Positions 54,446 through 63,249 of a stretch of DNA of 64,000 bases are shown here, piece by piece (positions within the stretch are counted from its first letter, which is position 1; each line of letters opens with the position of its first letter). A program made the position numbers and the translations under genes. Location: the NCBI RefSeq assembly GCF_011046245.1, contig NZ_CP049241.1:3054001-3118000 (forward strand). The letters run 5' to 3'. The stretch comes from Allorhizobium pseudoryzae (GTDB taxonomy: Bacteria > Pseudomonadota > Alphaproteobacteria > Rhizobiales > Rhizobiaceae). The notes beneath the pieces are model-generated. The model was not told the origin of the DNA, did not search any database, and was given only the letters and a program-made list of their open reading frames with translations.

Positions 54446-55188
54446 CAGCCTGCCACCGCGGTTGGCACGGCGGTCACCCCGCCGAAACGCCGCTCACGCA
54501 CGGCAAAGATCCGCAGTGCCTCGGCAAAGGTCTCTGCGGTGAAATCCGGCCAGTAATCGGGCAGGAAGACGAATTCCGCATAGGCCGCCTGCCACAGCAG
54601 GAAGTTCGACAGACGCTCCTCGCCGCTGGTCCGGATGATGAGGTCAGGGTCCGGAATTCCGGCCGTATCGAGTTTTGCGGTCACCAGATCCGCGGTGATC
54701 TGGTCCGGCGTCAGGCGGCCATTCGCCACCTCTTGCGCCAGTTGCTGCACGGCGCGCGTGATCTCGTCGCGCGCGCCGTAGTTGAAAGCGATGATCAGCG
54801 TCAGCGCGCTATTGTCCTTCGTCGTCTCTTCCGCTTCCAAGAGCAGCGGCAGGATGTCGCTCTTCAGACTGGTCCGGTCACCGATGACGCGGATGCGAAC
54901 ATTGGACTTGTGCAGTTCGGCGAGATCCCGGCGGATGAAGCGGCGCAACAGCCCCATGAGGTCGGAGACCTCGGCTTCCGGCCGGGACCAGTTTTCAGAG
55001 GAAAACGCGAAAAGCGTCAGATATTTCACACCGGCGTCACCAGCCGCGCGCACGGCACGCCGGACCGCTTCCACGCCCTTGGTGTGACCCATCGTGCGCG
55101 GCAGGCCCCGCTCCTTCGCCCAGCGCCCGTTACCATCCATGATGATGGCGACGTGCTGTGGCACTGGTGACACTTCACCGCTGACCAT
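54445..55188 (-). CDS. uppS: Isoprenyl transferase (undecaprenyl diphosphate synthase)
   Basis: Builds the C55 carrier lipid of peptidoglycan and polysaccharide from isopentenyl diphosphate, so it depends on IspDF products. The 247-residue protein has [17 protein letters not shown] with the catalytic Asp, [11 protein letters not shown], and the C-terminal [20 protein letters not shown]. The ATG at 55188 gives the usual family start; a TTG at 55212 has no Shine-Dalgarno. It follows frr by 50 nt and is coupled to cdsA. Confidence 0.96.
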   Translation of the reverse strand: MVSGEVSPVPQHVAIIMDGNGRWAKERGLPRTMGHTKGVEAVRRAVRAAGDAGVKYLTLFAFSSENWSRPEAEVSDLMGLLRRFIRRDLAELHKSNVRIRVIGDRTSLKSDILPLLLEAEETTKDNSALTLIIAFNYGARDEITRAVQQLAQEVANGRLTPDQITADLVTAKLDTAGIPDPDLIIRTSGEERLSNFLLWQAAYAEFVFLPDYWPDFTAETFAEALRIFAVRERRFGGVTAVPTAVAG

Positions 55189-55238
55189 CCTAAACCGCTC
55201 ACTTTCGTCCAATAGGAAAAATTGCGAAACCGCAGGCC

Positions 55239-55799
55239 CTAGACCTGCATGATTTCCTTTTCCTTTTCGGCAAGCAAGCGGTCGATTTCGGAAATCGTAT
55301 CATCCGTCATCTTCTGGACGCGCTCGGACTGGGCGCGGCTATCGTCCTGCCCCATCACGCCGTCTTTCTCGGCCTTTTTCAGGGCTTCCATGCCGTCACG
55401 GCGCACGTGGCGGATGGCAACCTTGCTCTTCTCGGCATAGTCATGCGCCACCTTGACGAGCGACTTGCGGCGCTCCTCGTTGAGTTCGGGCAGCGGAATG
55501 CGCAGGTTCTGGCCATCGACGATCGGGTTGAGGCCGAGATTCGATTCGCGGATGGCGCGATCGACCGCACCCACCATCGTCTTGTCCCAGATGGAGACGC
55601 CCAGCATGCGCGGCTCCGGCACGGTGATGTTGGCCACCTGGTTCAGCGGCACGCGCGAGCCGTAGGCTTCGACCATCACCGGATCGAGAATGTTGGCCGA
55701 TGCGCGGCCCGTGCGCAGCGATGCGATATCGCTCTTGAAGGCCGCAATCGCGCCGTCCATGCGGCGCTTGATGTCGTTCAGATCGACGGGTCCACTCAT
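55239..55799 (-). CDS. frr: Ribosome recycling factor
   Basis: Splits the post-termination ribosome with EF-G. The 186-residue protein is full length, with [20 protein letters not shown], the [17 protein letters not shown] segment and the C-terminal helix KEKEIMQV. The ATG at 55799 follows GGAG. It is placed between pyrH and uppS in the conserved rpsB-tsf-pyrH-frr order. Confidence 0.98.
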   Translation of the reverse strand: MSGPVDLNDIKRRMDGAIAAFKSDIASLRTGRASANILDPVMVEAYGSRVPLNQVANITVPEPRMLGVSIWDKTMVGAVDRAIRESNLGLNPIVDGQNLRIPLPELNEERRKSLVKVAHDYAEKSKVAIRHVRRDGMEALKKAEKDGVMGQDDSRAQSERVQKMTDDTISEIDRLLAEKEKEIMQV

Positions 55800-55855
55800 G
55801 TTCCACTCCGTTCTTATCAAAATAGCGGCCGGCGCAGCCCCGCCGCAGCCTGCCA

Positions 55856-56581
55856 TCAGATGTCGGTCACGATGGTCTTGCGGCCACCGCCCGTGAGGAT
55901 TGCGCCGAAACCGCCCTTCTCGTGGATGGAGAAGACGATGATCGGGATCGAATTTTCGCGGGCGAGAGCTACCGCGGCAACGTCCATGACCGCAAGCCCC
56001 TTTTCCAGCACTTCGCTGTGGGTCAGCGTTTCAAAGCGGGTGGCCGTCGGGTCCTTCTTCGGGTCGGCGGAATAGATGCCGTCCACCTGCGTTCCCTTGA
56101 AGATCGCTTCGGCGCCGATTTCGGCGGCGCGCAGGGCGCCGGCGGAATCGGTCGTAAAGAACGGGTTGCCCGTACCGCCGGCAAAGATCACCACGCGGCC
56201 CTGGGCCATGTGGTGCAGCGTGCGGCGCTGCGAGAAGCTTTCACAGATCTCCGGCATGGCAATCGCCGAGAGCACGACGGTCTCGACATCGAGCTTGCGC
56301 AGCGACGTGGCAAGCGCCAGCGCGTTGATGACGGTCGCCAGCATGCCCATGTGGTCGCCGGTCACCCGGTCGCCGCCCTTCGAGGCAACCGCCACACCGC
56401 GAAAAATGTTTCCGCCGCCGACCACGAGGCCGACTTCCACCCCCATGCGCACCGCATCTGCGATGTCGGCGGCAATCCGGTCGGCCACGGCAACATCGAT
56501 GCCGAAGCCTTGGCTACCCATCAAGGCCTCACCGGAGACCTTGAGCAGCACACGTTTATAGACGGGTTGGGAGGAAGACAT
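55856..56581 (-). CDS. pyrH: UMP kinase
   Basis: Phosphorylates UMP to UDP for nucleic acid and envelope sugar-nucleotide synthesis. The 241-residue protein has the start [14 protein letters not shown], the glycine-rich [12 protein letters not shown], and [20 protein letters not shown], all hallmarks of bacterial PyrH. The ATG at 56581 has AAGGAG upstream. Genes tsf and frr flank it. Confidence 0.98.
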   Translation of the reverse strand: MSSSQPVYKRVLLKVSGEALMGSQGFGIDVAVADRIAADIADAVRMGVEVGLVVGGGNIFRGVAVASKGGDRVTGDHMGMLATVINALALATSLRKLDVETVVLSAIAMPEICESFSQRRTLHHMAQGRVVIFAGGTGNPFFTTDSAGALRAAEIGAEAIFKGTQVDGIYSADPKKDPTATRFETLTHSEVLEKGLAVMDVAAVALARENSIPIIVFSIHEKGGFGAILTGGGRKTIVTDI

Positions 56582-56679
56582 GGAAACTCCTTCGAGGATC
56601 ACACCGACAGCCGGATACACGAAGGGCATCGCATTGTCACGCGATGCCCCCTGCATTCACAAGTTTTGGCGTATAAAGA

Positions 56680-57606
56680 TTAGTGCTTGACGGCTGCAGC
56701 CACTTCGGCCGCGAAATCGGTCTCTTCCTTCTCGACGCCTTCGCCGAGCAGGAGACGAACCATGCCGACAACTTCGATCGAAGCGCCAGCTTCCTTCTCG
56801 GCAGCCTTGACGGCTTCACCGACAGTCTGCTCCGGATTGATGACGAAAGCCTGCGAGAGAAGAGCGACTTCTTCGAAGAACTTGCGCATACGACCTTCAA
56901 CCATCTTTTCGATGATGGCGTCCGGCTTGCCCGAAGCGCGGGACTGCTCGATGAAGACGTTGCGCTCGCGTTCTGCAACGGCGGCGTCAACTTCTTCGGC
57001 GCGGATGGCGAGCGGGTTCGTCGCAGCAATGTGCATGGCAACCTGGCGGCCGATCGAGGTCAGGACGGCCTTGTCGCCTTCCGACTTCAGGGCAACCAGA
57101 ACGCCGAGCTTGCCGATGCCGTCGCCGGCTGCGTTGTGGATGTAGGTCGCAACAACGCCGTGCGGAACTTCGAGCAGGGCCGAGCGGCGCAGCGTCATGT
57201 TTTCGCCGATCGTGGCGATCGCATCCTTGATGGTGTCGGATACGGACTTGCCGGTTGCCGGGTAGGTGGCAGCAGCAACGGCATCAACGGTGCCGTCGGT
57301 GCCGAGCGCCACGTTGGCAACGCCGCGGACGAGGTCCTGGAAGGCATCGTTACGGGCCACGAAGTCGGTTTCCGAGTTCAGCTCGATCACGACAGCCTTG
57401 TGGCCGGCGCCGGCGATGCCGATCAGGCCTTCAGCAGCGGTGCGGCCCGACTTCTTGTCGGCCTTGGCGATGCCCTTGGCGCGCAGCCAGTCGATGGCGG
57501 CTTCGATATCACCATTGTTCTCGGTGAGAGCCTTCTTGCAATCCATCATGCCTGCGCCGGACTTCTCGCGCAGTTCCTTAACCAGTGCAGCAGTGATTTC
57601 AGCCAT
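56680..57606 (-). CDS. tsf: Elongation factor Ts
   Basis: Guanine-nucleotide exchange factor for EF-Tu. The 308-residue protein has the N-terminal UBA-like domain ([20 protein letters not shown]), the TDFVARN signature ([16 protein letters not shown]) and a long C-terminal core. The ATG at 57606 follows AAGAGG. It lies 240 nt after rpsB, with a hairpin in between. Confidence 0.98.
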   Translation of the reverse strand: MAEITAALVKELREKSGAGMMDCKKALTENNGDIEAAIDWLRAKGIAKADKKSGRTAAEGLIGIAGAGHKAVVIELNSETDFVARNDAFQDLVRGVANVALGTDGTVDAVAAATYPATGKSVSDTIKDAIATIGENMTLRRSALLEVPHGVVATYIHNAAGDGIGKLGVLVALKSEGDKAVLTSIGRQVAMHIAATNPLAIRAEEVDAAVAERERNVFIEQSRASGKPDAIIEKMVEGRMRKFFEEVALLSQAFVINPEQTVGEAVKAAEKEAGASIEVVGMVRLLLGEGVEKEETDFAAEVAAAVKH

Positions 57607-57813
57607 TGTTTGCCTCTTGTCCAATCAGGGGTGCGCCTGCCGGAATCGGTGGGCGGGCGCCCGTTTGGGGCACGAATGTACCCGGAAGTGTGACAGCGTG
57701 ATGAATAACCGTCCGCGCGATCTCACGCGATGATTGGCGAAACGAAAGGTTCCACCGGCGCCGGACGCCTTGAAATTCGTCGAAGGCCGATCGTACCAGC
57801 CTTCAGAGATGCC

Positions 57814-57835
57814 GGGGAGGACCAAGGCCCTCCCC
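57814..57835 (-). other. Hairpin between rpsB and tsf
   Basis: GGGGAGG (57814-57820) pairs with CCTCCCC (57829-57835), 12 nt after the rpsB stop. There is no T tract, so it is more likely a partial terminator, attenuator or mRNA-processing hairpin that lowers tsf relative to rpsB than a full stop. Confidence 0.5.
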
Positions 57836-57846
57836 GCACATTATGA

Positions 57847-58614
57847 TCAGGCTTCGGTCTCTTCGGACAGAGCCGGCTCGATCGGAGCTTCGGCCATAGC
57901 GCCGATGTCGCGACCGGAAGCGCCCTGCTGGCGTGCCAGGCCATCGATGGCGGCACGAGCGATCAGGTCGCAGTAGAGAGCGATGGCGCGCGATGCGTCG
58001 TCGTTGCCCGGGATCGGGTAGTCGATCAGGTCCGGATCGCAGTTCGAGTCGATGATGGCCACAACCGGGATGCCCAGGCGCTTGGCTTCATCGATGGCGA
58101 TCTTTTCCTTGTTCGTGTCGATGATGAACATCAGGTCCGGCGTGCCGCCCATGTCGCGGATACCGCCGAGAGCCTTGTCCAGCTTCTCGCGTTCGCGCTC
58201 GAGGTTCAGGCGCTCCTTCTTGGTGAAGCCCTGGGCGTCGGACGCCAGGATTTCGTCAAGCTTGCGCAGGCGCTGGATCGAGTTCGAAATCGTCTTCCAG
58301 TTCGTCATCATGCCGCCGAGCCAGCGGGAGTTGACGTAGTACTGAGCCGAACGCTTTGCGCTGTCGGCGATCAGTTCGGACGCCTGGCGCTTGGTGCCGA
58401 CAAACAGAACGCGGCCGCCACGGGCAACGGTGTCGGAAATCACCTGCAGGGCGCGCGACAGCATCGGAACGGTCTGCGCGAGGTCGATGATGTGGATGTT
58501 GTTACGATCACCGAAGATGTACGGCTTCATCTTCGGGTTCCAGCGGTGAGTCTGGTGGCCGAAGTGAACACCAGCTTCCAGAAGCTGGCGCATGCTGAAA
58601 TCAGGCAATGCCAT
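57847..58614 (-). CDS. rpsB: 30S ribosomal protein S2
   Basis: Small-subunit ribosomal protein. The 255-residue protein has the S2 signatures [30 protein letters not shown] and [20 protein letters not shown]. The ATG at 58614 follows AAGGAG. It is the first gene of the rpsB-tsf-pyrH-frr-uppS-cdsA-rseP run; the 289 nt upstream, shared with a divergent gene, must contain the main promoter. Confidence 0.98.
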   Translation of the reverse strand: MALPDFSMRQLLEAGVHFGHQTHRWNPKMKPYIFGDRNNIHIIDLAQTVPMLSRALQVISDTVARGGRVLFVGTKRQASELIADSAKRSAQYYVNSRWLGGMMTNWKTISNSIQRLRKLDEILASDAQGFTKKERLNLEREREKLDKALGGIRDMGGTPDLMFIIDTNKEKIAIDEAKRLGIPVVAIIDSNCDPDLIDYPIPGNDDASRAIALYCDLIARAAIDGLARQQGASGRDIGAMAEAPIEPALSEETEA

Positions 58615-58903
58615 GCCTTTTTCTCCTTGTTTCCGGTTTAACCCCCGCGAAACGAACAGTCGACCGTTGGCCGACCACCGGCGGAACCGCCCGGATTTCT
58701 CCCGGACCATCCCAAGTTTCGCGTGTGGAATGGGCTGCGCATAACGGCATTGCTGGGCAAATGCAAGCCTTGTGGCCGTCGATTTCAGGGAAACATGCGC
58801 AATCGCAGTGCCTTTGCGCGCGCCGGGTCACTTTACAGCGCACCTTTGCTGTTGCAACCTCAGCAATACCAAGGTCATCCCGATGCTTTTTCATGAGGTC
58901 CGC

Positions 58904-59257
58904 GTGAAACCGCCATTGCCCGCCTGTGTCATCATCCTGATGGCCGCCGCCTCGCCTGCGCTTGCGGCGGAAACCGCCTGCCCGACGATACCGGGAAAGA
59001 TGCTGGCGCAGGCGGAGGTCTATGACGGACCGATGGAGGATAACGCAGTGCTTGCGCCCGACACCTCCACCGGAACGGTTAGCAAGGGCAAGAACCGCTT
59101 CGATGTCAGCGGCGTCTACGCCGCTGGACGCCACGTGGTGCTTGGTTGCCATTACAAGGGCCAGGCCAAGCCCGTCTTCGTCGAGATCAAGACAAAGGTC
59201 AAAACCTGCGAACAGGTCTTTGACGCAAAAGCCGGCGGCAGTCTCACCTGCCGCTGA
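58904..59257 (+). CDS. Small secreted protein, possibly STY0301-like
   Basis: A 117-residue protein with a clear signal peptide when begun at the GTG at 58904 (MKPPLPACVIILMAAASPAL, cleavage near ALA-AE) and GAGG 5 nt upstream; an ATG at 58883 is in frame but would add seven polar residues. The mature part has four cysteines (ACP, LGC, KTC and TCR), suggesting two disulfides, and motifs YDGPMEDNAVLAPD and GCHYKG that recall STY0301-type periplasmic proteins (low confidence). It converges on the EipB gene with a 24-nt gap. Confidence 0.7.
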   Translation: MKPPLPACVIILMAAASPALAAETACPTIPGKMLAQAEVYDGPMEDNAVLAPDTSTGTVSKGKNRFDVSGVYAAGRHVVLGCHYKGQAKPVFVEIKTKVKTCEQVFDAKAGGSLTCR

Positions 59258-59281
59258 CTAAGAAGAGCCGGCGGTGGTGGA

Positions 59282-60118
59282 TCAGCGGCAGGTCTCCGGC
59301 TGCTTATCCAGAAGTTCGAGCTTGGACAGCGTGCCGGACAGCACGAAATCGCCGTAATCCATCGTCAGGTCACGGGTGATGCCGTTGTCGTAGAGCTTGA
59401 ACGACATGCGGTAGACGGGAAGCGCATCCGTCTTTCCGTCCTCGTTGTAATAGGCGATCGTCACCGGCCAATAGGGCTTGGCGGAAAACTCGCCGGCACT
59501 TTTGGCGTCCGGATCATCCGCGGCCGGCGTCTGCTGCAGACCAACCACCGTGCTCGTCATCAGGCTCTTGTCGCCATCCTCGGATCCGTCAAAAATGCGG
59601 GCTTCGAAGAAGCGCTTGCCGGCGCGGGCGTTCTCGATCACGTCCAGCATGTGTTCTGTCGGGAATTTGGCCGGCGTCAGATCGACTTCCCGCGGATCGG
59701 GCTTGGCGAGCGCGATCTTCAAGCCGTTCGCATCGTCCTTCGCTTCACCGGTCACCTGCTTGTCGAGCTTTTCATCGGTATAGCTCTTGGTGTCGAACCG
59801 GAACTGGCCGGAACTGGCATTCTCGAAGGTCGTCGTCTGCTGGTCGGTCAGGCGCATCTCTTCGCCCGTATCGATCTTCGTCACGAATCGGAAATTCGTC
59901 GTAAAGCCCGTGCAGGCCGAGCCGGTGAACTCATAGACCATGCGACCGAACATGCCTTCGATGCCGGACCGTTCGGAAACGTCGCGCAGCTTGAGGTCAT
60001 AGACGGCGCGGTGCGGCACCAGAGCACGCGCGGCTTCAAGACCGGCAAGCGCGGGGCTCGAACCGGCCACCAGCGATGCGCTCACAAGAAGGAGGGTTCC
60101 CAGTTTCGGTCGCGACAT
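59282..60118 (-). CDS. eipB: Cell envelope integrity protein EipB (DUF1849)
   Basis: Periplasmic protein of the EipB/DUF1849 family, characterised in Brucella as a beta-spiral protein that keeps the cell envelope intact. The 278-residue protein has a signal peptide (LGTLLLVSASLVAGSSPALA) and the family segments LVPHRAVYDLKL, RMVYEFTGSACTGFTTNFRF, LTDQQTTTFEN, FPTEHMLDVIE and DNGITRDLTMDYGDF. The two cysteines (in SACTG and near the C-terminus in PETCR) match the family disulfide. The ATG at 60118 follows AGGAGA. Confidence 0.9.
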   Translation of the reverse strand: MSRPKLGTLLLVSASLVAGSSPALAGLEAARALVPHRAVYDLKLRDVSERSGIEGMFGRMVYEFTGSACTGFTTNFRFVTKIDTGEEMRLTDQQTTTFENASSGQFRFDTKSYTDEKLDKQVTGEAKDDANGLKIALAKPDPREVDLTPAKFPTEHMLDVIENARAGKRFFEARIFDGSEDGDKSLMTSTVVGLQQTPAADDPDAKSAGEFSAKPYWPVTIAYYNEDGKTDALPVYRMSFKLYDNGITRDLTMDYGDFVLSGTLSKLELLDKQPETCR

Positions 60119-60245
60119 CCACAATCTCCTATGGGACTCAATGGGCAGTGTTATATGAACGCCATCGAGTGATGCGTAGGGTGATAACCCCACTCGTCCT
60201 GTGTGACGGAATCAAGTCTTTTTTACAATCGAGCTGGAGAATGAA

Positions 60246-60716
60246 ATGTCGGAAGCGATCGAAGCCCGTCTGAAAGAGCTGGGGATAGACCTGCCCGTCG
60301 CGGCAGCGCCCGCCGCCAACTATGTTCCCTTCGTGCTGAGCGGCAACACGCTCTACATTTCCGGCCAGCTGCCCATGGAAGGCGGCAAGGTCGCCGTGAC
60401 CGGCCTTGTCGGCGCCGACGTCGATGTCGCGACCGCCCAGCGCGCCGCAGAACTCTGCGCCATCAATATCCTTGCCCAGGTCAAGGCAGCGCTTGGCGGC
60501 GATCTTGGCAAGGTCCGCCGCGTGCTGAAGCTCAACGGCTTCATCGCCTCGGCACCGGGCTTCATCGAGCAGCACGTGGTGATGAACGGTGCCTCCAATC
60601 TCATCGCCAATGTTCTTGGCGATGCCGGCAAGCATGCTCGCGCTGCCGTCGGCATGGCGGCCCTGCCCTTCAACGCGGCGGTCGAAGTCGATGCGATCCT
60701 TGAGGTCGAGGCATGA
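60246..60716 (+). CDS. RidA family protein
   Basis: A 156-residue YjgF/YER057c/UK114 (Rid) family protein. Known family members hydrolyse reactive enamine/imine intermediates from PLP enzymes. Typical segments are VLSGNTLYISGQLP and the C-terminal hydrophobic AVGMAALPFNAAVEVDAI. It lacks the classic C-terminal RVxxLP, so it belongs to a longer Rid subfamily and deaminase activity is uncertain. GGAG lies 6 nt before the ATG. Its TGA overlaps the next ATG by 4 nt. Confidence 0.92.
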   Translation: MSEAIEARLKELGIDLPVAAAPAANYVPFVLSGNTLYISGQLPMEGGKVAVTGLVGADVDVATAQRAAELCAINILAQVKAALGGDLGKVRRVLKLNGFIASAPGFIEQHVVMNGASNLIANVLGDAGKHARAAVGMAALPFNAAVEVDAILEVEA

Positions 60717-61450
60717 GCACCGACGCGAACTGGATCAAGGAGATTCCGGTCGCCCATCGCGGCTATCACGATCTCAACAAGGCCGTCTGGGAAAACACGC
60801 TCTCGGCGTTCAGCCGTGCCGTCGAGGCCGGTTTTGCCATCGAATGCGATATCCAGCTGTCCGCCGACAGCGTGCCGATGGTCTTCCATGACGACACGCT
60901 GGAACGGCTCTGTGCGATCAAGGGCGATGTCCGGGAAAAGATGGCGTCCGAACTCGGCCTGCTCTCGGTCGGCGGCACCGCCGACCGCATTCCGAAGCTC
61001 AAGCAGTTGCTCGACCTGGTGAAGGGCAAGGTGCCGCTGGTGATCGAGTTGAAGGGCCGCAGCGCCGAAGACGATGATGGCTTCGTCGAAACCGTGCTCG
61101 AGGTGCTGGAAGGCTACCAAGGTCGGATCGCGCTGATGAGCTTCGACCATCATCTGCTGAAGGACCTGAAACGGGTTGGCGCGCCCTACCCGGTCGGCCT
61201 GACCGCCATGGGCGATACGGCAGAAGACTTCTTCAAACATGACGAGGCGATGCAGCTCGGACTTGATTTCATCTCCTACCACTGGGCGCACCTGCCCAAC
61301 AGTTTCATCACCGCACAGCGCCAGCTCGGCATTCCGGTGATTACCTGGACGGTGAGGGATGAAAAGGCGCGCGCCCATACCTATACTCATGCAGACCAGA
61401 TGACGTTCGAGGGTTTCGACCCCAGAGAAAGCAGTCCCTCTGCCGCATGA
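60713..61450 (+). CDS. Glycerophosphodiester phosphodiesterase family protein
   Basis: Hydrolyses glycerophosphodiesters to glycerol 3-phosphate and an alcohol. The 245-residue TIM-barrel protein has the GDPD signatures HRGYHDLNKAVWENTLSAF, ECDIQLSADSVPMVFHDDTL (catalytic Glu, Asp and His), and the C-terminal PVITWTVRDEKAR. No signal peptide is visible, so it acts in the cytoplasm. Coupled by ATGA overlaps to both RidA and the acyltransferase gene. Confidence 0.94.
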   Translation: MSTDANWIKEIPVAHRGYHDLNKAVWENTLSAFSRAVEAGFAIECDIQLSADSVPMVFHDDTLERLCAIKGDVREKMASELGLLSVGGTADRIPKLKQLLDLVKGKVPLVIELKGRSAEDDDGFVETVLEVLEGYQGRIALMSFDHHLLKDLKRVGAPYPVGLTAMGDTAEDFFKHDEAMQLGLDFISYHWAHLPNSFITAQRQLGIPVITWTVRDEKARAHTYTHADQMTFEGFDPRESSPSAA

Positions 61451-62679
61451 CCGAAAAGCTCACCCTCCGCGTTGAAAACTCCCTCTCGTCCATCGCGCCT
61501 CAGCGCTGGGCCGAGCTTTCCGGAACACGACGCGGAGGGGTAACCCCCTTCAACCCGTTCCTCTCGCACGCCTTCCTGTCATCGCTGGAGGAATCGGGGT
61601 CAGCGTCATCCAAGACAGGCTGGCTCGGCCATCACCTGCTCCTGGAGGACGCAACCGGGCGCCTCATCGGCGCCGTCCCCGGTTACCTGAAAAGTCACAG
61701 CCAGGGCGAATATGTCTTCGATCACAGCTGGGCCGACGCGTTCGAGCGGGCGGGCGGGGATTATTACCCAAAAATCCAGTGTGCGATCCCGTTCACCCCG
61801 GCCACAGGCCCGCGCCTTCTGACCGGTGCCGGAGATGCTGCGGCGGCTACCGTACAGGCGACGCTTGCCGCGGGCCTTGCCGAGGTCGCACGGCAGACCG
61901 GTGTTTCATCCGCACATGTCACCTTCCTGCCGGAGGCGGAACTTCCTGCGTTCGAGGAGGCCGGGTTCCTCCACCGCACCGACCAGCAGTTCCATTTCAT
62001 CAACAAGGGCTACGCCAATCACGAGGAATTCCTCGGCGAACTCTCCTCCTCCAAGCGGAAGAACCTGCGCAAGGAGCGGCGGCAGGCGCTGGAGAACGGG
62101 ATCACCATCGATTGGCTGACCGGCAGCGACCTGACGGAAGAGATCTGGGACCAGTTCTTCACCTTCTATATGGATACCGGCAGCCGCAAGTGGGGCCGCC
62201 CCTATCTCAACCGCCGTTTCTATTCGCTGATCGGCGAACGCATGGCGGACGATATCCTGCTCGTCATGGCCAAGCGCGAGGGCCGCTACATTGCCGGCGC
62301 CATCAATTTCATCGGCGAAGACACACTGTTCGGCCGCCACTGGGGCTGCATCGAAGACCACGCCTTCCTGCATTTCGAGGTGTGCTACCACCAGGCAATC
62401 GATTTTGCCCTGGCCCACAAGCTTGCCCGGGTGGAGGCTGGCGCGCAGGGCGAACACAAGCTCGCCCGCGGCTACCTTCCGGTCACCACCCATTCCGCCC
62501 ATTACATCACCCATCCGGGACTTCGCCGCGCGGTGGCCGATTACCTGAAACAGGAACGGCGGCAGGTGGAATATACCGGTGAGGTCTTGACCGAACACAG
62601 CCCCTTCCGCAAGGGAGAGCGGCAGGACGGCATTTCTATCAGAAGGGATTCAGACGGCCATGACGAGCCAGACCTATGA
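61447..62679 (+). CDS. GNAT-type N-acyltransferase, DUF482/COG3146 family
   Basis: A 410-residue member of the COG3146 (DUF482) family, with an N-terminal FemAB-like or GNAT fold and a C-terminal GNAT-like core. Marker segments are FNPFLSHAFLSSLEESGS, GAVPGYLKSHSQGEYVFD, SSKRKNLRKERRQA and LARVEAGAQGEHKLARGYLP. Function is not established; peptide or lipid acylation has been suggested for the family. It overlaps GDPD (4 nt) and the HIT gene (20 nt). Confidence 0.9.
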   Translation: MTEKLTLRVENSLSSIAPQRWAELSGTRRGGVTPFNPFLSHAFLSSLEESGSASSKTGWLGHHLLLEDATGRLIGAVPGYLKSHSQGEYVFDHSWADAFERAGGDYYPKIQCAIPFTPATGPRLLTGAGDAAAATVQATLAAGLAEVARQTGVSSAHVTFLPEAELPAFEEAGFLHRTDQQFHFINKGYANHEEFLGELSSSKRKNLRKERRQALENGITIDWLTGSDLTEEIWDQFFTFYMDTGSRKWGRPYLNRRFYSLIGERMADDILLVMAKREGRYIAGAINFIGEDTLFGRHWGCIEDHAFLHFEVCYHQAIDFALAHKLARVEAGAQGEHKLARGYLPVTTHSAHYITHPGLRRAVADYLKQERRQVEYTGEVLTEHSPFRKGERQDGISIRRDSDGHDEPDL

Positions 62680-63085
62680 TGCAAACAACATCTTCGCCAA
62701 AATCCTGAAGGGCGAGATCCCCTGCCACAAGGTGTACGAAGACGACGACACGCTGGCCTTCATGGACGTGATGCCGCAGGCGCCGGGCCATCTCTTGGTG
62801 ATCCCCAAGGTGGGGTCCCGCAATCTTCTCGATGCCGACCCCGCCGTTCTTGCAAAACTGTTTCCGGTCGTGCAGAAGCTTGCGGTTGCCGCACGGGATG
62901 CCTTCGAGGCCGATGGCGTGCTGATCTCGCAGTTCAACGAGGCGGCCGTCGGCCAGACGGTGTTTCACCTGCATGTGCATGTGGTTCCGCGCAAGGAAGG
63001 TGAAGCGCTGAAGCCGCATTCCGGCAAGATGGAAGACCATGCAGTGCTGGCCGCGCATGCCGAAAAGGTGAAAGCCTGCCTTTAA
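62660..63085 (+). CDS. HIT family nucleotide-binding protein
   Basis: A 141-residue histidine-triad protein, likely a nucleoside phosphoramidase or hydrolase of the Hint type. It has the N-terminal IFAKILKGEIPCHKVYED and the histidine triad FHLHVHVVPR (H-x-H-x-H). Its first 20 nt overlap the acyltransferase gene. It is the last of the RidA-GDPD-GNAT-HIT set, which is tightly overlapped and so probably one transcript. Confidence 0.95.
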   Translation: MTSQTYDANNIFAKILKGEIPCHKVYEDDDTLAFMDVMPQAPGHLLVIPKVGSRNLLDADPAVLAKLFPVVQKLAVAARDAFEADGVLISQFNEAAVGQTVFHLHVHVVPRKEGEALKPHSGKMEDHAVLAAHAEKVKACL

Positions 63086-63249
63086 GCGGATTTTCTTCCG
63101 CCCGTGTTCTCCATTTTTGACCGCAAAGGCGAGAATGTGAGGATTTGTTTCTTTTTTTCGAGGAGAATCATAACCGGTTCGGCGCATCTATCGGCATGCG
63201 CCGGGCATCTTCCTGGCCGGAGACCGGATCCTTCAGGCGACGACACGAC

